A stretch of 11,929 bases of DNA from VBAS01 sp035318985 (GTDB lineage: Bacteria; Bacteroidota; Bacteroidia; Chitinophagales; Chitinophagaceae), in NCBI GenBank assembly GCA_035318985.1, contig DATHDP010000128.1, positions 1 through 11,929 on the forward strand, in the 5' to 3' direction. The position numbers and the translations under genes were made by a program. A model generated the notes under the pieces. The model ran no database searches, had not been told where the DNA came from, and saw only the letters and a program-made list of their open reading frames with translations. This document shows, one piece after another, positions 1-6,640 of this stretch (positions are counted from its first letter, which is position 1; each line of letters begins with the position of its first letter).

Positions 1-666
1 TGGAACTGGGCGGAAGCCAGAAAAAGATTTCAGCGTGTCTTTGAGATCAATCCCCGTTATGCACCAGCTCATTTTTGGTATAGCTATTTTTTATCGTATG
101 TAGAAGGCAGATTCGAAGAGGGCATTGAGGAGGCAAAAAAATCGGAGCTGTTGGAGCCATTAGTATCATTATTTCACCAGGCATTATCTGTGGCGTATAT
201 AAATGCTGGCAAGTTTGAAGAAGCGTTACGATCAGCCAGGATGGCGATCGAACTAGATGCAAATTTCTTTCCGGGATTCAGAGCATTAGGAGTAAGTTTG
301 GCTGGATTAAAAAGATACGAAGAAGCAACTGAAGCCTTGAAAACATGTGTCCAGGTTTCTTCCCGACATCCCTGGTCATTAGCTGAACTAGCCTGGGTTT
401 ATTCGTTAAGAGAAATGGACTCAGAGATCCAAAGCATCTATGATGAATTGATGATGCGTTCAAAGACTGAATTTATTTCAGGGTTAGTTCTTTGTGCCGC
501 TTCTTATTTTTCAAAAAAATATGATGAGGCCTTTGAATTTATGGAACTGGCCTTTGCACAACGGGAGAGTATACTTCCTTTCATAAGATCTTTTCCATCA
601 TGTTCATTTTTAAAAAATGACCCCCGTTTTCAACATTTCGTAAAACGAATGAATTTCCCGGAGTAA
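1..666 (+). CDS. C-terminal part of a TPR-repeat protein (5' end outside the window)
   Basis: The reading frame is open from base 1 to the TAA at 664-666, so at least 221 residues are present and the true start lies upstream. The TTG at 151 sits mid-repeat and is unlikely to be the start. The protein is a run of helical TPR-like units, seen in phrases such as AEARKRFQRVFEINPRYA, GKFEEALRSARMAIELD and KRYEEATEALKTCVQV, ending in a DPRFQHFVKRMNFPE tail. Such tails are common at the C-terminus of large signalling proteins that carry a TolB-like domain followed by TPRs, behind a cyclase, kinase or winged-helix N-terminus. The next gene has that architecture and ends in the same style (EGFKELLKKMGLE), so this may be a tandem paralogue. 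That is inference, because the N-terminal domain is not visible. The TPRs probably mediate protein-protein contacts. Confidence 0.8.
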   Translation, partial: WNWAEARKRFQRVFEINPRYAPAHFWYSYFLSYVEGRFEEGIEEAKKSELLEPLVSLFHQALSVAYINAGKFEEALRSARMAIELDANFFPGFRALGVSLAGLKRYEEATEALKTCVQVSSRHPWSLAELAWVYSLREMDSEIQSIYDELMMRSKTEFISGLVLCAASYFSKKYDEAFEFMELAFAQRESILPFIRSFPSCSFLKNDPRFQHFVKRMNFPE

Positions 667-790
667 ATAAAAGTAGTATTTAATTTATTCATGTCTGCCA
701 GCGCTTTTTAAACCTGGAAGCGATCCATATATTTTTACTTCAGAAAGCTTTATATAAAGTTGTTTAACTTTCATTCATAATTCCTTTTTG

Positions 791-2785
791 ATGTCCTCCA
801 CTCGTCAACTTGCTGCAATCATGTTTACTGACATCGTCGGGTACACCGCCATGATGCAACGGGATGAACAATCCGCAATCAAAATTGTGAAACATCACCG
901 GGTAGTATTGGAAAAAACTGCGGAGGAGTTTGAAGGAAATGTGATCGAATTTTACGGCGATGGTAGTCTTTGCATTTTTAGCAGTATCACAAAAGCCATG
1001 CATTGTGCTTTTAGTATTCAGCAACTAATGCAGGCTGAACCGTCGGTTCCTCTGCGTCTTGGCCTTCATATAGGCGAAGTGATCTATGAAGATGGTAAGA
1101 TCATGGGTGATGGAGTGAACATTGCATCCCGCATCCAGTCATTGGGATTGCCTGGCAGTATACTTTTCTCCAAAGAAATATTTGACAAGATCAGGAATCA
1201 CACTGAATTCAAAACGGTTTATCTCGGCCGATACAGGATGAAAAATGTAGACGAACCCATGGAAGTATATGCCCTTGCCAATGACGGATTAACTATTCCG
1301 GCAAAAGAAAAAATTGAAGGAAGGGTTGTAGACTTAACAGCGAAGAAAAATATTAAAGCTTTACGCAGATGGATCCTCGTTTCTGCAGCAGCCATTGTAA
1401 TTACACTGATCGTGCTGCTCTTGCCCGGCATGCTGAAAAATAATTCAGTATTTACCGGAAGTGACAAATCAATTGCTGTTCTTCCTTTCGATAATATCAG
1501 CAATGATACGCTGCAGCAATATTTCAGTGATGGAATAACAGAAGACATCATTACACAGCTTTCTAAAATTTCCGATCTGAAAGTTATTTCACGAACATCG
1601 GTGATGGAATATAAAAACAACAAGAAAAACATAAAAAAAATTGCCGAGGAATTAGGCGTTGCTACTATACTGGAAGGAAGTGTAAGAAAGGAAGGTGATA
1701 AAGTGAGGATCACTGCCCAGCTAATAAATGCAAATACTGATAAACATATTTGGGCAGAAACCTATGACAGGAATGCATCTGAAGTTTTTGCCATTCAAAG
1801 TGAGGTAGCACAACAGATAGCCAATAAGCTGAATGTAAAACTGACCACAGAAGAAGGAAAACGCATCATTGAAAAAGCAACAGATAATGTAGATGCATAT
1901 GAAGATTACCTGCGGGCAAAAAAATTACCCTGGCCGCAAAGGATCGAACCGTTATTAAATGCAATAAAAAAAGATCCCGATTTTTCCCTGGCATGGGCGG
2001 AACTGGCAAGTGCTTATTCCAAAATACCATTTCGAAGCCAAAGTGAAAAACCTTACTATGTCCGCAAATCACTTGATGCGGGACTAACTGCAGTGGCCCT
2101 AGGTCCGGAGCGGTCTGAGACACATATGATACTCGGAGATGTGCTTAAGATCAGCACCCTTTCTCCGGCTCTAGCAATTAAAGAGCTTAACAAATCCATC
2201 GCACTCAATCCAAACAATGCTGAAGCACATGTTTACCTTGCCTTTGCACAAATGGGGATGGGCAGCTTTACCGAAGCCAAAAAAAATCTTCAAAAAGCAA
2301 AACTTCTTGATCCGCTTTCTTCACTGATGAATACCGGTTGGTTAAATTATTATCGATATTCCAGAGATCCGGACAAGTACATTTCATATAGAAATGAGTT
2401 ACGACCTGGTAATAATCCAGATTCCACAACAGGCACTAAAATGGTTTACCATTTTTTAAAAGATGAATATGACAGCGTATTATATTATAGCAGGCCAACT
2501 TCTCTATCCATTTTAAAAAGTATTGCATATACACGTACAGGTCAACCTGAGAAAACAAAAAAAATTGCAGATTCCCTGGAAAATTCATCACCTTATGATC
2601 ATGCGTTCCAAATCGGTATTCTCTATGCATGGATAGGTGAAAAACAAAAAGCAATTGAAAAACTGAACCTGGCCTACCGTCTATATGATTTCGGCCTGAT
2701 CAGCATTAAAGTAGATAAACTTTTTGACCCACTTAGAAATGAAGAAGGGTTTAAAGAACTGCTCAAAAAGATGGGGCTCGAATAG
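791..2785 (+). CDS. Membrane-bound class III adenylate/guanylate cyclase with TolB-like and TPR domains
   Basis: A 664-residue protein. I chose the ATG at 791 over the adjacent in-frame TTG at 788. Residues about 5-160 form a class III nucleotide cyclase domain. Metal-binding aspartates are D14 (FTDIVGYT) and D57 (EFYGDG), and transition-state residues are N110 and R114 (GDGVNIASR). A charged linker leads to one transmembrane helix at about 194-212. Residues about 226-350 resemble the TolB-like/FlgO-type domain often found in these regulators (SIAVLPFDNIS, LEGSVRKEGDKVRITAQL). The rest is TPR-like (ALNPNNAEAHVYLAFAQMG). The expected topology is cyclase in the cytoplasm and the TolB-like/TPR half in the periplasm, so an envelope signal could control cyclic-nucleotide synthesis; this is inferred. 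The substrate-selecting positions are unusual (E53, K103), so whether it uses ATP, GTP or something else cannot be read off. The catalytic residues look intact. It may be a paralogue of the upstream partial gene. Confidence 0.9.
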   Translation: MSSTRQLAAIMFTDIVGYTAMMQRDEQSAIKIVKHHRVVLEKTAEEFEGNVIEFYGDGSLCIFSSITKAMHCAFSIQQLMQAEPSVPLRLGLHIGEVIYEDGKIMGDGVNIASRIQSLGLPGSILFSKEIFDKIRNHTEFKTVYLGRYRMKNVDEPMEVYALANDGLTIPAKEKIEGRVVDLTAKKNIKALRRWILVSAAAIVITLIVLLLPGMLKNNSVFTGSDKSIAVLPFDNISNDTLQQYFSDGITEDIITQLSKISDLKVISRTSVMEYKNNKKNIKKIAEELGVATILEGSVRKEGDKVRITAQLINANTDKHIWAETYDRNASEVFAIQSEVAQQIANKLNVKLTTEEGKRIIEKATDNVDAYEDYLRAKKLPWPQRIEPLLNAIKKDPDFSLAWAELASAYSKIPFRSQSEKPYYVRKSLDAGLTAVALGPERSETHMILGDVLKISTLSPALAIKELNKSIALNPNNAEAHVYLAFAQMGMGSFTEAKKNLQKAKLLDPLSSLMNTGWLNYYRYSRDPDKYISYRNELRPGNNPDSTTGTKMVYHFLKDEYDSVLYYSRPTSLSILKSIAYTRTGQPEKTKKIADSLENSSPYDHAFQIGILYAWIGEKQKAIEKLNLAYRLYDFGLISIKVDKLFDPLRNEEGFKELLKKMGLE

Positions 2786-2796
2786 TAATATAAAAT

Positions 2797-2821
2797 AAGA
2801 GCTCCCGATACGGAAGCTCTT
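2797..2821 (-). terminator. Hairpin terminator between convergent genes
   Basis: AAGAGCT at 2797-2803 pairs with AGCTCTT at 2815-2821, with two further possible C-G pairs after a mismatch. On the minus strand the stem is followed by a T-rich tail (CTTATTTTA), so it best serves the 2844-4145 gene. It lies 12 bases after the cyclase stop and may work weakly in both directions. Confidence 0.55.
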
Positions 2822-2843
2822 TATGAAATGAACTCATTATAAT

Positions 2844-4145
2844 TTAATTTCCTTTCCCTCTTCCGTGGCCATGACCGTTGCCATTTCCGTTTCCATTGCC
2901 TCTTTGTTCTTGCTGCTGAGGTTGAGTTTGTGCCGGTCTTTCTACCTGCTGTTGTTGCCCCCTATTTTGATAAGGTCTTTCAGCTCGTTGATTATTTTGA
3001 CTAGGTACTTGTTGTCTTTCCACTCTTTGACTATTCTGATCAGGCACCTGTTGTCTCTCTACTCTTTGATTATTCTGAGCCGGCATTTGCTGCCTTTCTA
3101 CCTGCTGATTGCCGCGATTCTGATAAGGCCGTTCCATTCGTCTGCTATTTTGATCAGGCACTTGTTGTCTTTCTACTCTTTGATTATTCTGATCAGGTAT
3201 TTGCTGTCTTTCCACTCTTTGATTATTTTGATTAGGAAGTTGCTGCCTTTCTACCTGTTGATTACCGCGATTCTGATAAGGCCTTTCCACTCTCCTGCTA
3301 TTCTGATCAGGCACTTGTTGTCTTTCCACCCTTTGATCATTCTGGTTAGGGAGTTGCTGTCTTTCTATTTGCTGACTGCCGCGATTCTGATAAGGTCTAT
3401 CCTGTCTTGCCACATTTCTATCAGTACTTACACTCTGACTCCTCTGCCTGGAATTTTCAAAAGTTCTTGGTGCTCCTCTATCGGAACCCCTGTTGATATA
3501 AGGTTTGTAAATAGAAACTTCATTGTTTCTTGCAATAGTTCGTCCGGCTCTTTGAGATTCACGAATTCTAACAGGGCTAATTCTTGAACCAGTATATCTT
3601 TCAACTTCATTATGTGAAGGGCCAATTACATAACCTCTGTTGCTACTATAATTATTAATAATAGTTGTATGATTAATAATGGTCGTGTTCCTGCCTCTGT
3701 CAATATAATAATTTGAAAGATGTGGTGAAGTGATGTACCGGCTTGGAGCAAAGCACCAATAATTGTTCGGTACATTATACCTGTTACTGGAATATAAATT
3801 GATACTGATACCCGGACTCATTGGTGCCCATCCATAATAATCATCACCGCCGCGCCATACTACCCAGGCTGGTGCCCATTCATAATCGGGAACCCAAAGC
3901 CAGCCATCATCTGACCATGCCCAATGTCCTTCAGATCTGTAAGGTTGAAAATCATTATACCTGTTATCAGGTCTCCACACATATCCATATTCCGGATAAC
4001 TTATCCAGTCCCCGTATGGACTCAGCTCATCATAAAAACTTTGAAAGGAAACATTAACTGATACTTGTGCGGATGTTTTGTTTTGCACTGCACCAAACAG
4101 CAACACTATGGTCGCTATTAAAAATGCTTTTAAGATACGTTTCAT
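2844..4145 (-). CDS. Secreted YxWxP-type (DUF6600-like) protein with Q/N-rich tandem-repeat tail
   Basis: A 433-residue protein beginning with a signal peptide (about 1-27, cleavage after TSA or SAQ). Residues about 36-112 hold aromatic W-x-P motifs: YGDWISYPEYGYVWRP, WLWVPDYEWAPAWVVWRGG and YYGWAPMSPG. These match my recollection of the DUF6600/YxWxP family of exported Bacteroidota proteins, whose function is unknown to me. Residues 113-246 form a linker rich in N, S and R. Residues 247-400 are twelve tandem 12-13-residue units of the type VERQQxPxQNxxR, alternating with PYQNRG units. The C-terminus is a Gly-Asn/Gly-His run ending GHGRGKGN. The exported part is probably a folded aromatic domain followed by a long, hydrophilic, disordered tail, suggesting a role at the cell surface or periplasm. 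No lipobox, membrane anchor or catalytic motif is seen. The flanking hairpins suggest it is transcribed alone. Confidence 0.85.
   Translation of the reverse strand: MKRILKAFLIATIVLLFGAVQNKTSAQVSVNVSFQSFYDELSPYGDWISYPEYGYVWRPDNRYNDFQPYRSEGHWAWSDDGWLWVPDYEWAPAWVVWRGGDDYYGWAPMSPGISINLYSSNRYNVPNNYWCFAPSRYITSPHLSNYYIDRGRNTTIINHTTIINNYSSNRGYVIGPSHNEVERYTGSRISPVRIRESQRAGRTIARNNEVSIYKPYINRGSDRGAPRTFENSRQRSQSVSTDRNVARQDRPYQNRGSQQIERQQLPNQNDQRVERQQVPDQNSRRVERPYQNRGNQQVERQQLPNQNNQRVERQQIPDQNNQRVERQQVPDQNSRRMERPYQNRGNQQVERQQMPAQNNQRVERQQVPDQNSQRVERQQVPSQNNQRAERPYQNRGQQQQVERPAQTQPQQQEQRGNGNGNGNGHGHGRGKGN
2946..3407 (-). repeat. Intragenic 39-base tandem repeats with 153-base higher-order period
   Basis: This stretch encodes residues 247-400 of the 2844-4145 protein. 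Ten units are 39 bases and two are 36 bases, so every unit keeps the frame. Units are of two kinds, a VERQQ...QN..R type and a PYQNRG type. PYQNRG units start at residues 247, 286, 337 and 388. The last two intervals are both 51 residues (153 bases) and the first is 39 residues, lacking one unit. This is the pattern of unequal exchange or replication slippage in blocks of several units. Confidence 0.9.
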
Positions 4146-4338
4146 TTAAAAAGGATTTAGGTTGTAAAAAAATGGTTTCTCAATTCAGTGACCCGGTTTA
4201 CATTTTCTAAATCCAACAGATTTATTTTATTACTATTGTTTGTATGACGATAAACATGCCAGCTTTAGTGTTAAAGAGATGTTTGAATATTTTGGCGGAA
4301 GTATTATCGAAATTTTCAGTTAATATTTTCCAAATGAA

Positions 4339-4367
4339 AAAGCAATCATGAACATCATGACTGCTTT
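4339..4367 (-). terminator. Intrinsic terminator of the beta-barrel gene
   Basis: Bases 4339-4350 pair with 4356-4367 over 12 positions, with one position that is G-U only in the minus-strand RNA, around a 5-base loop. On the minus strand the stem ends TGCTTTTTC, giving a run of five T. It lies about 20 bases past the stop of the 4387-4968 gene and separates it from the next minus-strand gene. Confidence 0.75.
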
Positions 4368-4386
4368 CAATAGTTATTTAATTTAA

Positions 4387-4968
4387 TTAGTGATTAAATC
4401 TAATTGCAACTCCGATCTGACCAACATTGCTATGGTCAACAATATTATCAAAACGGCTCACGTCAGTCAAACCGAAATTATACCGTCCATATAATATTAA
4501 TTTTTCTGAAGCCTTATATCCCAGGCCTAAGCCTATAGCAACCTGGCCCGTTGTAAAATCATCTTTCGCATTTATTTCTCCGGCTTCACCATCGGCTTTA
4601 TCGTGTGCACTTAAAAGCAAACCGAATTGCGGGCCCGCTTCTAAATATACTTGTGGCGCAGGATAATATTGGATCATTAATGGAAGTTGAAGATAATTGA
4701 GAGCTAAAGTTCTTTCTACTCCGCCAGACATGTAGCGTTGGCCTTCGCCGGAGTATAATAACTCTGGTTGGAAACACCAGTTCTTATTTATAGTATGGTG
4801 AAGAAAAACACCAATATGGCCACTGATCCTGTCGCGGCCTTCAAATCCACTAAGGCTAGCAATATTTACACCTCCTTTAATGCCTATTGCCTGTTGTGCA
4901 TTCACAGTTGAGAATAAAAAACTAATTACGGTTACGGATAAAAGCATTCTTACTTTTTTCATGATCAT
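4387..4968 (-). CDS. Small outer-membrane beta-barrel protein (PorT-like / OMP_b-brl_2 family)
   Basis: A 193-residue protein with a signal peptide ending near VNAQQ (about residue 24-25). The mature part alternates polar and hydrophobic residues as amphipathic strands: GIKGGVNIASL at its start, then FQPELLYSGEG, LNYLQLPLMIQYYP, VYLEAGPQFGLLLSA, AIGLGLGYKASEKLILYGRYNFGL and a final IGVAIRFNH strand. The GxKGGxN opening, the LQxPLxxxY strand and the GP.G strand are hallmarks of the short eight-strand-like porin-family barrels of Bacteroidota (PF13568 type). It most likely sits in the outer membrane; its substrate or partner is unknown. A second in-frame ATG at 4962 gives MKKVRMLL, a more usual signal-peptide beginning, and could be the true start. 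It has its own downstream terminator, and the DUF4399 gene upstream ends in another, so it is probably monocistronic. Confidence 0.85.
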   Translation of the reverse strand: MIMKKVRMLLSVTVISFLFSTVNAQQAIGIKGGVNIASLSGFEGRDRISGHIGVFLHHTINKNWCFQPELLYSGEGQRYMSGGVERTLALNYLQLPLMIQYYPAPQVYLEAGPQFGLLLSAHDKADGEAGEINAKDDFTTGQVAIGLGLGYKASEKLILYGRYNFGLTDVSRFDNIVDHSNVGQIGVAIRFNH

Positions 4969-5114
4969 TGATTTTACTATTGATTTTCAAAGGTCATGCC
5001 AGCGGGAAGAATAAGCTATTTATTAACTGTATTTCAGTGAATTAAAATTTTAAAACAATCGAACTTTAAACTTTGATTCACAATTAAGTGAATACATCTT
5101 ACTATTAAAATAAA

Positions 5115-5137
5115 AATGCCCCGATAAACAGGGCATT
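5115..5137 (-). terminator. Intrinsic terminator of the DUF4399 lipoprotein gene
   Basis: AATGCCC at 5115-5121 pairs with GGGCATT at 5131-5137 around a 9-base loop. On the minus strand the stem is followed by TTTATTTTAAT. It lies about 20 bases past the stop of the 5159-5659 gene. In the gap from here to the 4968 start I recognise no further element. Confidence 0.75.
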
Positions 5138-5158
5138 AGAGAAACATACAATATATTT

Positions 5159-5659
5159 TTACTGTTTTACATTCACAGTTATTTTACTCGTAAGCCTGCT
5201 TCCATAAGAACGATGCAATGCATCAGCAAACTGGAGCGTCAAAGAATGTTTACCCGGAGGTAATTTTATTTCCGCGGAAGTTTGTGCATTTCCAAAATGA
5301 AGATGAACAGAATCTTTTTTGATCACTTCACCGGTTGCAATTGAATCAATGTCAACTAGAATATGATGATGACCAGATGCAGGCTTCAACATTCCATTTG
5401 CTGTATCTATATGCATCCCTTCTGCAACCATTTCCACTTTTAATGGGGAGGAAACAGTTTGTCCTTCTTTTAAATTTCCGAAATGAACTTTCGCATTGGC
5501 AGGGACTTCCATCATTGCGGGCATTTCATTCACTGCCGGCATTTCCATAGCAGTAGTAGTACTGGCAGGAGCATCTTTGTTTTCAGTTGTTTTGTCATCA
5601 CTGCTGTTGCAGGCAATTAATGATGCTGCAATGATAGCAGCAGTAAATAAGTATTTCAT
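5159..5659 (-). CDS. DUF4399-domain lipoprotein
   Basis: A 166-residue lipoprotein. The signal peptide ends in the lipobox LIAC, so Cys17 should be acylated. The following NSSDD residues resemble the acidic S/D stretch that directs some Bacteroidota lipoproteins to the cell surface, so surface display is possible (inference). Residues about 22-56 are a low-complexity linker with several Met-Pro motifs (EMPAVNEMPAMMEVP). Residues about 57-166 match my recollection of DUF4399: VHFGNLKEGQTVSSPLKVEM, then GMLKPASGHHHILVDID with a histidine trio at 97-99, then LHFGNAQTSAEIKLPPGKH and LQFADALH. The domain has a predicted Ig-like or greek-key strand pattern; its function is not known to me. Conserved histidines and clustered methionines would suit metal binding but do not prove it. 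It is divergent from the hydrolase gene at 5774, across a 114-base gap that should hold both promoters. Confidence 0.85.
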   Translation of the reverse strand: MKYLFTAAIIAASLIACNSSDDKTTENKDAPASTTTAMEMPAVNEMPAMMEVPANAKVHFGNLKEGQTVSSPLKVEMVAEGMHIDTANGMLKPASGHHHILVDIDSIATGEVIKKDSVHLHFGNAQTSAEIKLPPGKHSLTLQFADALHRSYGSRLTSKITVNVKQ

Positions 5660-5773
5660 AAATGATTTTTTAAAGAATTTAAGACGGCTAAGGTAACAAA
5701 CTTGGCAATACCAGAATTATCGTTCTATATTTATTTTGCTTTCGTAACTTTAATACCCTTAATTTAAATACAC

Positions 5774-6628
5774 ATGGACCAGAAAATTATCAATTTGTAC
5801 GATGAGTATATTCATTCAGCCACTATTACCCGTGCTGACTTTTTAAAAAAAGTTACACTCATTACAGGCAGCATTGCCCTCACACAATCTGTACTATCAC
5901 AAATAGAAAACAATTATATAAAACCCGGTCTTACTACTGATGAGGACCTGTTCACCGAATACATAAACTATCCCGGTGTGCCTGGTGAAATGAAAGCATA
6001 TATCGCAAGACCAAAAGAAGAAAAACAATATGCAGCCGTGATAGTTATTCATGAGAACCGTGGGTTGAATGCACATATTGAAGATGTAGCAAGAAGAGCA
6101 GCCACATCCGGGTATCTTGCCATTGCACCTAATGCGTTGTCTGCATTAGGAAAAACATTTGCTAATGAAGATGAAGCAAGGGCTGGTTTCAGTGAACTGA
6201 AACCAGAGGATACTCTTAAAAATTTTATTGGAGCATTTGAATACTTAAAAACAAGAAAAGATTTTAATGGCAAGGCCGGCTGTGTTGGATTTTGCTGGGG
6301 TGGTGCTATGTCAAATAATCTTGCAGTAAATCTTCCTGACCTGAAAGCAGCTGTTGCATTTTATGGCCGTCAGCCTGTGGATGCTGATGTACCAAAAATA
6401 AAAGCTGCAGTTCAACTACACTATGGCAGCCTTGATGAAGGAGTAAATAAAGGCATTCCAGCTTATGAAGCAGCTTTGAAGGCTAATAAAATAGATTATG
6501 AATTATATATGTATGAAGGAGCCAACCATGCTTTTCATAATGATACTTCTCCTGCCCGATATAATGAAGCAGCAGCAAAATTAGCATGGCAAAGAACGAT
6601 CGCATTCTATGCAAAACATCTTAAATAG
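5774..6628 (+). CDS. Dienelactone hydrolase family alpha/beta-hydrolase
   Basis: A 284-residue protein. Residues about 60-284 form the dienelactone hydrolase fold: HENRGLN at 93-99, the nucleophile elbow GFCWGG with Cys174, Asp221 in GSLDEG, and His252 in NHAFHND. This is the Cys-Asp-His triad of the family. Glu94 corresponds to the residue that partners the nucleophile in the characterised enzyme. Family members cleave lactones or esters; the substrate here cannot be named. An N-terminal extension of about 55 residues carries TRADFLKK followed by a moderately hydrophobic stretch (about 27-43), which looks like a Tat signal missing its second arginine, so its location is uncertain. It is the first gene of a likely operon; the M61 peptidase gene starts 12 bases after its stop. 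No Shine-Dalgarno sequence is visible before the ATG. Confidence 0.9.
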   Translation: MDQKIINLYDEYIHSATITRADFLKKVTLITGSIALTQSVLSQIENNYIKPGLTTDEDLFTEYINYPGVPGEMKAYIARPKEEKQYAAVIVIHENRGLNAHIEDVARRAATSGYLAIAPNALSALGKTFANEDEARAGFSELKPEDTLKNFIGAFEYLKTRKDFNGKAGCVGFCWGGAMSNNLAVNLPDLKAAVAFYGRQPVDADVPKIKAAVQLHYGSLDEGVNKGIPAYEAALKANKIDYELYMYEGANHAFHNDTSPARYNEAAAKLAWQRTIAFYAKHLK

Positions 6629-6640
6629 CTATACCTGTTA

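Noticed and set aside
765..772. TAACTTTC as a possible -7 box for the cyclase gene
   Set aside because: It matches 7 of 8 positions, but no TTTG lies at the expected upstream spacing, so it is not better than chance in AT-rich sequence.
1219..1713. A 164-codon minus-strand frame inside the cyclase gene
   Set aside because: It is a shadow frame antisense to the membrane and TolB-like coding region, with no recognisable domain.
2946..3407. Regular ~39-base repeats that could suggest a CRISPR array
   Set aside because: The repeats are contiguous without unique spacers and lie in frame within a coding sequence.
2865..3587. A 240-codon open frame on the plus strand, opposite the YxWxP gene
   Set aside because: It arises from the 39-base repeats read in antisense. 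Its product is a monotonous Leu/Ile/Ser repeat, while the minus-strand frame has a signal peptide and recognisable domain.
5735..5767. TTTG and TAATTTAA as a possible promoter of the hydrolase gene
   Set aside because: The downstream box matches the Bacteroidota consensus at only 6 of 8 positions and would place transcription start at the ATG itself.
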